Below, piece after piece: positions 23,160 through 34,520 of a stretch of 64,000 bases of DNA (the first letter of the stretch is position 1; each line of letters starts with the position of its first letter). A program made the translations under genes and the position numbers. This DNA comes from Sipunculus nudus. Taxonomy: Eukaryota; Annelida; Sipuncula; Golfingiida; Sipunculidae. Where the stretch lies: NCBI GenBank assembly GCA_026874595.1, contig CM049310.1, positions 85,907,056-85,971,055 on the forward strand, read 5' to 3'. The notes beneath the pieces were generated by a model that saw only the letters and a list, made by a program, of their open reading frames with translations, searched no databases and had not been told where the DNA came from.

Positions 23160-23520
23160 AGATGAGTGACGTAGATGTGGTGCAGAGTGCCGGCTAATGC
23201 CGTTATAACTCCCTCAGCTTGTTCCTGCCTGCTTACTCTTCTTCCGTTAGTCCCTCCCAGGACGCCGGCAACGTTCTTGACTCAGTGGAAGTCTCCAGAC
23301 AGGGAGGAGCAAAGTATACTCTATAAGACAAAGCGACCGCGGCATCTATATTTAAACCCCGAGCGAGCCACTAAGTCGGCTTCCTGCATGCCTGCGGTAA
23401 TGACAGAGTCGCGCAGTAGAGAAGCGCCAACCGTCCGCGTGACAACTTCTCATTTTGGGTGCATGATGCGCTGACCTTTGGTCTTTGGAGATTCATCTAA
23501 ATGCTCACCGCAGGGCAAAA
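23160..23520. promoter_or_regulatory. GC-rich island, possible promoter or enhancer
   Basis: GC- and CpG-richer than its surroundings, with an AP-1-like TTGACTCAG (about 23278), TCTATATTTAAACC (TATA-like, about 23346), GCATGCCTGCGG and a nuclear-receptor-like TGACCTTTGG (about 23472). A 99-codon plus-strand frame has no recognisable domain. No initiator can be proven. Confidence 0.3.
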
Positions 23521-23639
23521 AGGAGATTTTTTACCAGAGCCTTGTGGTTGTAATAAGGAAACAATACATAAAGTATTCATGGGTGTTTTAACTCCTGTAC
23601 TTACATGACAATAAATTTTGGAAGGAAGAAACAATTTCT

Positions 23640-24230
23640 TTGGGGCTAAAAATCAAAGTAGCTTTCTTGCGCATAATTTTACTGCTGCAGGGAAAACACT
23701 TCCTGGCAAAATGTCTGTTGTGTTTCAGTTTGGACGCCCGATAAACTTACGTTTCAATAGTTGAAAAGGAATTGAAACGGGATTTTTGTCCATTTAACAA
23801 TTGATTGGCATGGTTTTATATCCTTTAATTAATAGTTTGTGAAAGGAAGAATATGAACATTGGACGCATGCGTTATCCATGAAATTACTAGATTCATTTT
23901 TTATTAATTTTCCAAGTCTGATAGAAGTTTTGTCACAAATTAATTATATTAACAGTGATACCGGACACATTTCATTTTACCTTTATCTGTTTGAATAATT
24001 CCCTTCTCATATGCCAAAAAAAAATACAAGAGAATGTCATGTTTGATTTTTGTCGAAGATTTTGTTAGCAATGAGTTAATTACGTACGGCCTATGGCAAA
24101 GCAATCAGTCGTAGCCTGGCGTTGTGTTGCAAAACCAAGGTATAAAGGGTGGGAGTCTTATCCCGAGTTAGGTAATTTAAACCCTACGAGCAAGATATCT
24201 CAAGGCTGCCTATTATCAGTTTCAAACGAA
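23640..24230. promoter_or_regulatory. Unique homeodomain-motif-rich stretch
   Basis: Words such as AACAATTGATTGGCATGG, CCTTTAATTAATAG and CAAATTAATTATATTAAC are dense here. In AT-rich DNA these occur often by chance, so support is weak. Confidence 0.18.
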
Positions 24231-24649
24231 GCCGAATTTAAGATGCCTTCTCGGCTCTTTGCTGCAGTTTAAACAAAAATGGGCTATTTTCTGTGAAAAT
24301 ATAATAAATGGCATTTGTACAGACCTTTTCCTTTCCAGCTTTAAATCTACAGTCAAAGGATATGATATGTGCCATAACTGTATCAGTAACAAGTAAAATT
24401 CAGCAACAAGACATATATCAGTTTTCAAGCATTCAGACAAAATGTTAGCACATTGTACCATCAAAAAGGTCTAACAAAAGGGTTCAAAATAGGGAAGACT
24501 GTTGAGAAAATCTAAAAAAAGGCCCCCTTTACCAGAAAGGGAGGAGTCTACGATGTAAAAATTGGTATATAAAAGCGTTAGAAGGATAGGGTCTCGCCCC
24601 CCCCCCCCCAAAAAAAAAAAAACCCGCTTGGCATGAATTGATGAATTGA
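24231..24649. other. Unique sequence with C/A tract
   Basis: A C(11)A(12) tract lies at about 24597-24621, directly before the truncated repeat B. Nothing else recognised. Confidence 0.4.
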
Positions 24650-26177
24650 TAGCGATCACTCTTTGTCCGTCGTCCGTCCGGCCATCCAGCCGTCTGTCCG
24701 TTAACAAGGCACAAATCGTAACCACTGGACCTGGAATCTTCTTACTTTAATTACATCCAGAGAGGTCCATGAAAAATCTCCTTGGAAACCTGGAATTAGG
24801 TCTCCGTTACCCATATCCTTTGAGTTATGGGGCCCCAAAGTACCACCCAGAATGGTAAAAATTTCATTAAAAAAACTTCAATATCTGATTAACTACATCA
24901 CTGATAGTCATGATTTTTGGCATACATATTGATCACGAGATGTTACATCAGTTTCTGCAGATCGGTGGCGCCACCTGTATTTTTTAAGTTTTACAATTTA
25001 TTTTTCTCTATTTTTGAGACCTTTATGGATGTAGTTATCTGTCAACAGGGTTCAAATTGGACCTAGAATCATCATTCTTGACACACAGGGAGATCTATGA
25101 AAAGTCTCCATGGAAACCTGAAATAAGGTCTCTGTTACCTATATCCTTTGAGCTATTGCACTCCAAAGTACAGCTCAGAATAATGGAAAATTTGATACAA
25201 AAGCTGAAGTATCTGAACAACTAATGCAGAGATCACCATAATTGTTTGTATGAATATTGATCATGGAGTGTTTCATCAGTTTCTGCAGCCTGGTGGCACA
25301 ACATATATTTGTTGGGGCTTTTTTCGATTTTTTTCTCTATTTTTGAGACCTTTAAAGATATGAACATCTGTTAACATGGCACAAATCATAACAACTGGAC
25401 CTAGAATCTTCATTCTTTACACACAGGGAGACCCATGAAAAATCTCCATGGAAACCTGAAATTATGGTCTCTGTTACCCATATCCATTAAGCTGTATGGC
25501 TCCAAAATACTCCCCAGAATAATGAAAAATTTGATACAAAAACTCCAGTATCTCAATAACTACAACACTGATGCTCATGATTTTTGGCATACATATTGAT
25601 CATGACATGTTCCATCAGTTTTAGCAGACTGGGTGTGCCACTCTATTTTTTTTTCAAATTTTTACCAATTATTTTCTCGATTTTTGAGACCTTTAAAGAT
25701 GTGGTTATCTATCAACAGGGTACAAATTGTAACAACTGGACCTAGAATCGCCATTCTTGTCATGCAAGGAGGCCCATGAAAAGTGTCTATGGAAACCTGA
25801 AATTGGGTCTCTGTTACCCATATCCTTCAAGCTATAGGACTCCAAAGTATCCCTCAGAATAATGGAAAATTTGATACAAAAGCTGAAGTATCTGAACAAC
25901 TAATCCAGAGACCACCATGCTTCTTTGCATGGATATTGACCATATAGTGTTTTTATTAGTTTCTGCAGACTGGAAGAGCCACCTGTATTTTTTTTTAAAG
26001 TTTACGCATTTTTTCTCTATTTTTGAGATATATTAATACAGACACAATCTCAGCCTGTTGGTTAATCTCTTTGATGCTTCAGTTGAATGGTTATATACTA
26101 CTATTCAGATGATAAAATTTTCTTTTGCAAATCTCTTCCCAGTCAGCTGAGCGTCATGACCCATGGGTCACTTGTTT
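24650..26177 (+). repeat. Repeat family B with internal ~330-bp tandem units
   Basis: A 5'-truncated start (TTTGTCCGTCGTCCGTCC) followed by about four units, each running GGCACAAATCGTAAC, ACTGGACCTAGAATCTTC, CATGAAAAGTCTCC, TTACCCATATCCTT, AATAATGGAAAATTTG, TTTCTGCAG, GCCACCTGTATTTTT and TTTTTGAGACCTTTA. Ends AGTCAGCTGAGCGTCATGACC..GGGTCACTTGTTT. Palindrome GGTGGCGCCACC is intact in the first unit (24964-24975) and decayed in the others. Confidence 0.9.
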
Positions 26178-28970
26178 ACAAATTTTTTCTCTATTTTTGA
26201 GACCTTTTAAGATATGAACATCTGTTAACAGGGCACAAATCATAAAAACTGGACCTAGAATCTTCATTCTTGACACACAGGGAGACCCATGAAAAGTCTC
26301 CATGGAAACCTGAAATTAGGTTTCTGTTACCCATATTCTTTAAGCTGTATGGCTCCAAAATACCCCCAAGAATAATGGAAAATTTGATACAAAAACTGCA
26401 GTATCTCAATAACTACAACACTGATGGTCATGATTTTCGGCATACATATTGATCATGAGCTGTTCCATCAGTTTCTGCAGATTGGGTGCGCCACCTCTAT
26501 TCTTTTCAAATTTTTACAATTTTTTTTCTCTTTGTTTGAGACCTTTGAAGATGTGGTTATCTGTCAACAGGGTACAAATCGCAACAACTGGACCTAGAAT
26601 CTTCATTTTTGTCATGCAAGGAGGCCCATAAAAAGTGCCTGTGGAAACTTGAAATTAGGTCTCTGTTACCCATATCCTTCAAGCTATAGGACATCGAAGT
26701 ATCCCTCAGAATAATGGACAATTTGATATAAAAGCTAAAGTATCTGAACAACTAATGCGGAGATCACCATGATTCTTTGCATGGATATTGACCATTAAGT
26801 GTTTTTATTAGTTTCTGCAGACTGGTGGAGCCACCTGTATTTTTGTATCCGCCAAAACAAAGTTTTGCGGATACTATGTTTTTGACCGGGTTCCTCCGCC
26901 GCCACCGCGTCCGTTTCCAGAGAACTCCTCTGAGACTAATGGACTGATTTTTCTGAAACTTACACCCATTATCGGGTCATATGTGAACTGGTGCCTAACC
27001 AATTTGCGTTGACCTCTGACCTTTCCTCTCTGCCCAGCGTCCATTTGTGCGTCTGTTTCCACACATAAACCCTCATATCTCCGGAACCGTTTGACCGATC
27101 AGGACATTTATACAAATGTAGCCCTTGGATAGCTTTATAACATACACAAAAAATGGTGGCGCCACCTGTGACCATGTTTGCACAGTGTCCATCTGTTCAT
27201 CTGCCATGGGTTAAAATCACTCATATCTCTGCAGTGAATTCCCTAATTCTCCTGAAATTCGGCATGCGTACACATCCTGGATAGCTTTCTTGATTTTATG
27301 ACGGATGGCGCCTCCTACATTCACGTTCACGCTGATGACATCCAAGCTCATATCTCGGGAACCGTTTGACCGATCAGGAAATAAAATTTCTACAAATGTA
27401 GACCTTGGATAGCTTTATTACATACACAAAAAAATGGCAGCGGCACCTGTAACCATGTTTGCACAGTGTCCATCTGTTCATCTGCCTTGGGTTAAAATCA
27501 CTCTGCAGTGAATTGACATATCTGCCTAGAATTTTGCAGTTTTATTTATCCTGGATAGCTTTCTTGATTTTATGACAGGTGGCGCTACCAACATTATAGT
27601 TTACGCTGCAGACATCCAAACTCATATCTCGGGAACCGTTTGAACGATTGGGCCAAAATTTTGCATGTGTATAGATCTCTCATAGGTCTTTATCATACGC
27701 AAAACTGGTGGCGCCACCTGCAACCATTTTTGCACAGTGTCCATCTGTTTGTTTGCTGTGGGATAATGTCACTCATATCTCGGCAGTGGTTTGACATATC
27801 TGCCTAGAATTTCGCAGTTTTATACATCCTGGATAGCTTTCTTGATTTTATGACAGGTGGCGCCACCTACATTCTAGTTTAAGCTGCAGACATCCAAGCT
27901 CATATCTCAGGAACCGTTTGAACGATTGGGCCAAAATTTTGCATGTGTATAGATCTCACATAGGTCTTTATCACACACAAAACTCTGTAGTGGTTTGACA
28001 TAACTGCCTAAAATTTTGCAGGTTTATACATCCTGGACAGCTTTCTTGATTTTATGACAGGTGGCGCCACCTACATTCTAGTTAACACTGCACACATCCA
28101 AGCTCATATCTCAGGAACCATTTGACCGATTGGGCCAAAATTGTGCATGTGTTTAGATCTCACATAGGTCTTTATCATACACAAAACTGGAGGGGCCACC
28201 TGCCACCATTTTTGCACAGCATCTGTCTGTTTGTCTGCCGTCGGATAATGTCACTCTTATCTCGGCATTGGTTTGACATATCTGCCTAAAATTTGCAGCT
28301 TTATACATCATGGATAGCTTTCTTGATTTTATGAAAGGTGGCGCCACCTACATTCTAGTTTAAGCTGCAGACATCCAAGCTCATATCTCGAGAACCGTTT
28401 GAACGATTGGGCCAAAATTTTGCATGTGTATAGATCTCACATAGGTCTTTATCATACATAAAACTGGAGGGGCCATCTGTAACCATTTCTGCACATTTCG
28501 CACAGCGTCTGTCTGTTTGTCTGCCGTGGCCTAAAATCACTCATGTACATGTAGTGGTTCGACTTTTCTGCCTAAAATTTCGCATATGTATACAACTTGG
28601 ACAGCTTTCTTGATTTGTGGTAGGTGGCACAACCTGTATACACATTTAGGCTGCAGACATCCATGCTAATATGCAACATACCTCACTCTATTTCCCCTTG
28701 CCACTCAATCCATGCCTCACTTCACCCGTTCCACTCTGATTTTGGCGGATACACGTAGTCACTTGTCGGCTACCCGTATTCTAGTTTTTAAAGTTTACAC
28801 ATTTTTTCTTTATTTTTGAGATATATAAATACAGACTTAACTTGGCCTGTTGGCTAATCTGTTTGATGCTTTAGTTGAATGAGTATATACTACCATTTTG
28901 ATGATAAAATTTCCTTTTGCGAATCTTTTTCCAGTCAGCTGAGCGTCATGACCCATGGGTCACTTGTTTA
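26178..28970 (+). repeat. Repeat family B, tandem continuation, interrupted
   Basis: Two more B units begin directly after the preceding B terminus. They are split at about 26845 by the element at 26845-28784, then resume with TTTTTAAAGTTTACAC and the same end AGTCAGCTGAGCGTCATGACC. The intact joint can be read in the preceding copy near 25985. Confidence 0.88.
26845..28784 (+). mobile_element. Element C with GTATCCGCCAAAA ends and GGTGGCGCCACC units
   Basis: Starts with a hairpin GTATCCGCCAAAAC-AAA-GTTTTGCGGATAC (26845-26874). TTTTGGCGGATAC at 28740-28752 inverts the start, then a tail to ATTCTAG. Inside are about six 230-300 bp units: CATATCTCGGGAACCGTTTG, GGCCAAAATTTTGCATGTG, GGTGGCGCCACC, CACAGTGTCCATCTGTT, CTGGATAGCTTTCTTGATTT. 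Perfect GGTGGCGCCACC lies at 27155, 27707, 27856, 28060 and 28337. No coding frame spans it. Inserted in repeat B. Class unknown. Confidence 0.85.
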
Positions 28971-29590
28971 ACACACGATCAAGTATATTTTTTGTTTAAT
29001 AAATTTCAGAGCAATTGTAACGGTAGTGTAAGAACGCCCGTCGAATTATCGATGTATTGAGTTGTAACTTATAGATTAAATTGTAATTGTTTCTTTATCT
29101 CAGAATCGATTTGTCTCGTTTATAACTTTTTTGTTATTACCTTTGCTAGTGGCTGATCCAGATGGTAGGCTTTGGGGCTCTTTATTCTTGGGCATCTTGC
29201 TGTGAGATATGAATAATTAAATATTGATTTTAAAATCGAGCTTTTTTTCACTTCTTCATTTGTAAGGGGTATACACTCAAACGGAGCGATATTTTGTTAA
29301 ACACAATATACAGTGTATGTACATGCATGGTCTTTGTTTTCTTTTATCCAGTTCGAAGTAAACACTGAAAATATATTGCCTCGTCATACATACCATGCAT
29401 GTAACGAACTTGCACTGGGGCTGTTTATGTAGGCCTATCTTTTCTAAGTTTGTAGGGGAACACATTGCTGAACGTATCCGTCCTCGCCGATGGTGAAAAG
29501 ATAAACTATTCAAAAAGTGACAGGAAAATTTGATATACATGTAGCATCGGTTTATGACTATTTGCTATCGATCAAAAATGTATTTACCAA
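28971..29590. other. Unique AT-rich sequence, nothing recognised
   Basis: No exon or repeat recognised between repeat B and the composite element starting at 29591. Confidence 0.4.
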
Positions 29591-29639
29591 CGTTGTATAA
29601 CTATACGAAGCCCGGGAGACGACATGGTGAAAAATATTA

Positions 29640-29835
29640 TCAATTCGTGCGCACGAATAACTCGTGCCACGAATTACTAATTCGTGCGCACGAATTACTC
29701 GGTGTGAAAACAAAAATTTCCAAGGTGGAAAAAATATTTATTAATTCGTGCGCACGAATTACTAATCCGTGCGCACGAATTACTAATTCGTGGCCACGAA
29801 TTACTAATCCGTGCGCACGAATTACTAGGTGTGAA
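29640..29835. repeat. Left array of 20-bp palindromes
   Basis: Repeated units with perfect dyads such as TAATTCGTGCGCACGAATTA (29742-29761) and TAATTCGTGGCCACGAATTA (29784-29803), plus near-perfect TAATCCGTGCGCAC variants. Blocks are punctuated by AGGTGTGAAAAATATATTTC and CCAAGGTGGAAAAATATTTA. Both strands are open, giving IRAHEL-like peptide repeats; not a gene. Confidence 0.95.
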
Positions 29836-30014
29836 AAATATATTTCCAAGGTGGAAAAATATTTATTTCAATAGGATAATAAAGTAGCCGTTTACGCTAA
29901 TGCAACTGCTCTCCTGCATATATAAATTAAAAGAAAGTGAAAAATTAACATGAATGCATATATGTATATTTAAATGATCAGATTGGAAAAGTGCACATAT
30001 ATTCACACACGATA

Positions 30015-30095
<81 letters not shown>
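30015..30095. repeat. (TA)n(GATA)n microsatellite
   Basis: About 19 TA then about 10 TAGA/GATA repeats. It lies within sequence (29952-30175) absent from the related copy at 10.9 kb, so it came in with an insertion, or that copy has a deletion. Confidence 0.95.
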
Positions 30096-30164
30096 CTTAA
30101 TATACTTTAATACAGATTGACATTCCACATACACTGATACTTATACATATATATAGTAGGCGTA

Positions 30165-31130
30165 CGTCTCAGTCCATATCGAGCATATCAATTAGATTAA
30201 AAACATCAGTTTTTCCTATTGAAAATAGGTATTGATTTAAGTAACTGGCACCTAGTCGTAACCGAGTATGGATAATTTCATGTTGACGATGATTGTCGCA
30301 ATAATAACTGTATATTTCTCGAGAGGCAGGGTTTAAACAGTCACGAACATTATCCTTAAAGGAATCGATTGAAGTAGACTTAAATGTATGACACTGTTCC
30401 AAAGTTTGCAGGCTATTGAAAGGAAAGAAAAGAAAATTGGAAGGAAAGAAAAGCGACAGTCTTTCCGTTTGAACCTCAGTATCTTTAGCAAATGCAATAT
30501 GCGCGGACTGTATAGGGCGAAGCATGAGACAAGAGTTTGAGTTAATATATAAGCAGATAATCTGGTGCTAGTCCGTTAATCATTTCATAAAATGTGGATT
30601 GTATAGCCAACTTCCTTCTTATTTTTATACTTGACCATTATAGCTCTTTTACCATAGCTCCAGTGCTGGAAGTCGAGAGCGCTCCAGTACATGTTAAACA
30701 TGCTTTCCGTTGTATACTCTCAAGTTGGTATAACTGTCTGACAGAACAATTGTTTAATATTAAAACACCATACTCCAGTACTAGATGTATTAATGATTTA
30801 TACATACGATCTAAAACTTTCATAGAGAATTGATATTTATAATTTTTTCAAAATTTCCAAACGCTTATTGGCTTTCAAACATGTCATGTTTATGTGTTCC
30901 TGTCAGGAAAGCGAATCCCAAATATGACATGAGAAGTTCTGTGAAGTTCATTTCACCTAGTTTATGCGTAATTTGCAATTTAGCATCACTGTCAAATGGC
31001 GATTGAGAACTGTAACTGGAGTTACTTTGTGAAGCAAAATAACTGTTAAAAATTTCAGCCTGATCGGCTTTGTCTATAATAATGTTCCCATTATGCCCGA
31101 ACGATGAAATTTTCCACTGTGCACGGCAAC
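30165..31130 (-). pseudogene. LINE polymerase remnant
   Basis: Minus-strand pieces in the order of a LINE polymerase. First, NGNIIIDKADQAEIFNSYFA (about 31085-31025), the linker before the polymerase. Then, after loss of the catalytic palm, KANKRLEILKK and LVLEYGVLILNNC..LYQLESIQRKA (30880-30640), the thumb. Then TSIDSFKDNVRD and HTRLRLGASYLNQYLFSIGK (30400-30200), the conserved C-terminal end. At least two frameshifts and one stop; the FADD active site is absent. The H-T-R-L-R-x-G-x-S-x-L-N motif is shared by many mollusc and cnidarian Jockey/CR1-superfamily LINEs; exact clade not assigned. Confidence 0.85.
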
Positions 31131-31314
31131 TGGATCTGTGAGTTTTATATTTATATTCTTTAAGTATCGCTAAAAGCCCTTTCTATTTTCAATATACAGA
31201 GTTCCGAATTTTCCACGGAACTGTCGGAAGGCGCTGGGCTTCATTTTGACAACCGTGTGTGCCCGCTGAAACTGCCAGCCTGTGCCTAGACTGAGTCGAT
31301 GTGTGCTTGCTTCT

Positions 31315-31600
31315 CATTGGCTAGTAATTCGAGCGCACGAATTAGTAGCCAATGAGCATTGAGCCAGCAACATAAGAGAGCTGTTATCATTGGTCACTAA
31401 TTCGTGGCCACGAATTAGTAATTCGTGGCCACGGATTAGTAATTCGTGCTCACGAATTGATAAATATTTTTTTCCACCTTGGAAATATAATTTTTGCACC
31501 TAGTAATTCGTGCGCACGGATTAGTAATTCGTGGCCACGAATTAGTAATTCGTGTGCACGGATTAGTAATTCGTGCGCACGAATTAATAAATATTTTTCA
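31315..31600. repeat. Right array of 20-bp palindromes
   Basis: Two blocks, 31315-31460 and 31500-31590, of TAATTCGTGGCCACGAATTA (perfect at 31398-31417) and GTGCGCAC-cored units, divided by a CCACCTTGGAAATATAATTT spacer. Orientation is inverted relative to the left array. Confidence 0.95.
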
Positions 31601-31637
31601 CCATGTCGTCTCCCGGGCTCCGTATAACTATATAACG

Positions 31638-33177
31638 AAATAAGCGTTTTATAATACGTCAAAAGTACATGCCAGAGATAAAATTCCCCATAAGCTGATA
31701 AGCTGCAAAATAGTAAGTAACCGCACACAGGGGGAGTAATTCAAGCTACTGGTTAATCAAAATAAACACGAGTGAGTAAAATCAACTTAAAATTCAGTAA
31801 AGCAATTAGAATATAACTTCATTTATAACGGGGTACCAGTTTGCTTTACATTAATATTTAAATGTTTGAATGTTGTTTAATACTTTTGAATATTTACGTT
31901 TGTCAATATTTTACAAATGGATAAGCTTTGTTTTGTTCAATAGTAAAAACAAAAGTTTATAGTTTAGCCCTTGCGTGTGCTTAATTCTACTTTTTATCTC
32001 TGTATGTTATCATAACAAGAAATAATTGAAAGGACGTATATAGGCTATAAGGGGATGGGGTAATTGCGTTCGACCCCAAGCCCCCATGGCTCAAAGGACT
32101 CAGAATGTGCGAATACCAGTTACAGGCTGCACCAATTTTGTAAAAAAAAAACATGGAACACGTAAATGTTTTCGATCCATATGTATAAAATAGTATGCAT
32201 GAAGTTTTATTCAACTTGCAAGCACCTGTCACAAGCTTTCACATGCGTATTTTTTTTTCAAATACATACATTCTTTTTTTTAATATTACGCCAAATAAGT
32301 TTGCTTTCATTCCTATCCCATAAGATGTTAAATATTTCCTGGCTTTCAAACCTCGTACAAAATAAGAGTTTAAACTTATGGGCGAGGGTACTTTCGAAAT
32401 ATATTTTAAATATTAAATTAAGAGAAAAAAAGAACAATTTTTGTTTACTTTCAGATTAATATAGAAAAAAAATGAATACTTTATCCAGTCTATGAAAGTA
32501 ATAAGTCCAAAGGGCGACACAAGACACATATTCTGTCACCTATAAATTAACAGTTGTGGTGTGTTATTGAATTCATGAAAAGGCCTTCAATATTTAATGA
32601 TAAAAACAGGGCTCGACGAGGCAGAAACATCTTTAGAACACAAAGTAAAATTTCAGGTACTTAAAATTGACTTTGTTATTAATTAATTGATAGTTTAGCT
32701 ATTATTGATCATCGCTTGAATAATCAATTCCCCAGTAATTACGATTCATATGAAATCGTTTTTATGAACTTCAGTCAGTGGGAGATTCAAAACAATTGTG
32801 GGCTGACAAAGTCAGAATGGATTAAATACATTAATTTGTTAGAAATATGGAAAAGAAATCCAGGAAAATCCTAGTCTTTTATTTAATCTTTCTCAACGTA
32901 GATTTATTAGACTCCGGCGACTGAGTGAAAGTTCATATCTAGAATAGAAAAAAGTTGTTATCTTTAATAGGGGAAATAAAAACGCCTCCTGCTAGGGTGC
33001 TATTAATGTCCCTCTCCAACACCCTCCGCCTTTCAGAGACTCTTGAAGTAATCACGTCTCCGTCCGTTGACAAATGCAATATATTCCGTGGCGTCTTTAC
33101 GTCTATATTTTAAAGAAAATAGATGAATAGCATTGTCTCACCCTTGCCGCATGATTTGTTCCACTACTAAATTACTG

Positions 33178-33181
<4 letters not shown>
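31638..33181. other. AT-rich sequence, nothing recognised
   Basis: No exon with splice sites, no repeat copy recognised. Frames at 31987-32459 lack any protein-like bias. Confidence 0.4.

Positions 33182-33182
<1 letters not shown>

Positions 33183-33226
<44 letters not shown>
33183..33226. repeat. (TA)n microsatellite
   Basis: Pure TA run of about 22 repeats. Confidence 0.97.
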
Positions 33227-33229
<3 letters not shown>

Positions 33230-33259
33230 ATATGCACTTTAAATGTATCACTATTTATT

Positions 33260-33303
33260 CAGTCCCCCCTTCCCCAACTGAAATATTCTGGATCCGCCCC
33301 TGC
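33260..33303. mobile_element. Fragment of GGGGCGGATCC MITE
   Basis: CTGGATCCGCCCCTG at 33288-33302 equals the inverse of the left end of the element at 18477. Only the end survives. Confidence 0.5.
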
Positions 33304-33679
33304 GCTGCGATGTCTGGGCTTTTCATAATTGTGTATATGTACTCCCGATCTTCATTTTCAAAGATCTTCCGCTAGCATAGAAATAAAAAAAAAAACAGCG
33401 GCGACAAAAAGTGGGTAAGCTTCAATGTTCCTATACATGGTTAGACACATTGTGATAAAATATTTGTTTTATTGTTAAAAAAAAGAAGTAGGCCTCATGT
33501 TTGAATCGAGAACCGACGGTAAAGAATCGATATAGCTAATGGTAAAGAATCGATGAACTCAGTCGATTCAAAGGCCCCTCACGAACTAGTGTATGTAAGG
33601 GTCAAGTGGCTTTAACCCTTCTATCCCCCCCCCCCACACACACACACACCCACATACACCTCAGTAGGTTACTGCTTTC
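33304..33679. other. Mixed sequence with C/CA tract
   Basis: Contains a C(10)(AC)n tract at about 33626-33652 and a short direct repeat of TAAAGAATCGATA (33520 and 33543). No gene seen. Confidence 0.5.
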
Positions 33680-33905
33680 AAAAGACACTTCGATGCATCA
33701 GTTCGCGTCTAATCACCAACCAGCTCACGGTATTTTACATGACAAATAGTCCATCACCGCCAGGATGTTCTGGCTGTCCGCTTTGACGAGATTAGCCTCT
33801 GGGGGACTTTGTATCCTCTCTGTCAATCCGTCACAGCAGCACATCCATCAAGGTGGTGTATCCCCTCAGTTCTGAACGCGCCCAGGGCCTTCGCATGTGT
33901 CAAAC
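33680..33905. promoter_or_regulatory. GC-balanced unique island, possible enhancer
   Basis: High-complexity sequence with TCTAATCACC and GATTAGCC (bicoid-type homeodomain words) and TGGGGGACTTTG (Rel-like). No frame or splice sites. Regulatory role is inferred. Confidence 0.25.
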
Positions 33906-34052
33906 ATTCTCCGGGCAGGTTTTTTTTCTATTAAAAATATTCTTGGTCACTTCTTGAATTATATGAGATCGAACATTGAGTCCTTGCACGCTCTACTTGA
34001 CAGAATTATATATATATTTCAATATATAATTATAATTATAGAATTATATATA

Positions 34053-34062
34053 TATTTCAGCA

Positions 34063-34134
<72 letters not shown>

Positions 34135-34143
34135 TGCTGAAAT
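34053..34143. repeat. (TA)n hairpin with 12-bp unique arms
   Basis: ATTTCAGCAGTA (34053-34064) and TACTGCTGAAAT (34132-34143) are perfect inverses enclosing CA(TA)n, so the whole 91 bp is nearly one palindrome. A direct repeat of AGAATTATATATATATTTCA occurs near 34001 and 34040. Confidence 0.9.
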
Positions 34144-34520
34144 TTTAGACTGAAGTAAAAGAATCAAACAGGGTATCGTCTGGACTGAGGCAGGGCTCGA
34201 TACCGGTCTAACTTAAGACTGCAAAATAAACCACCAAGACAGCGTATACAAGGTGTTGACAGAACAGTTTTACCCCAATTAGATTGGTCCTTATATAATT
34301 CATTCCTGAATATTTAGATAGGAAAGATAGGATAGGAAAAAACATAAAACAAGGCCTACAGGCCTAATGCTAACCTGTGCAAAGTTTGGGAGTATGAATA
34401 TTGGTTTATTTTTAAAATTTAATATTGGTCCTTTTAAGTCCTGCATATCTATCTTAGTCATTATGATTTCAGCAAAATGGACATTTCGGACCTGCAAGTT
34501 TCAGACTAGGACTTTTTAAA
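34144..34520. other. Unique sequence, nothing recognised
   Basis: No exon or repeat recognised; short AGGATAGGA words near 34320. Confidence 0.4.

Larger units (their letters stand above)
29591..31637. mobile_element. Composite TIR element with palindrome arrays and LINE cargo
   Basis: The left end CGTTGTATAACTATACGAAG then CCCGGGAGACGACATGGTGA is inverted at the right end (31588-31637), giving about 50 bp of near-identical terminal repeats that run into palindrome arrays on both sides (29640-29835, 31315-31600). Inside is a minus-strand LINE remnant (30165-31130). No transposase frame is visible. A related one-ended copy lies at 10538-11184. No target duplication could be settled. Confidence 0.75.

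Noticed and set aside
29554-31728. Repeated RAHELLIRGHEL-type peptides on both strands
   Set aside because: Product of palindromic DNA units; the same peptide appears on both strands, so it is not a protein repeat under selection.
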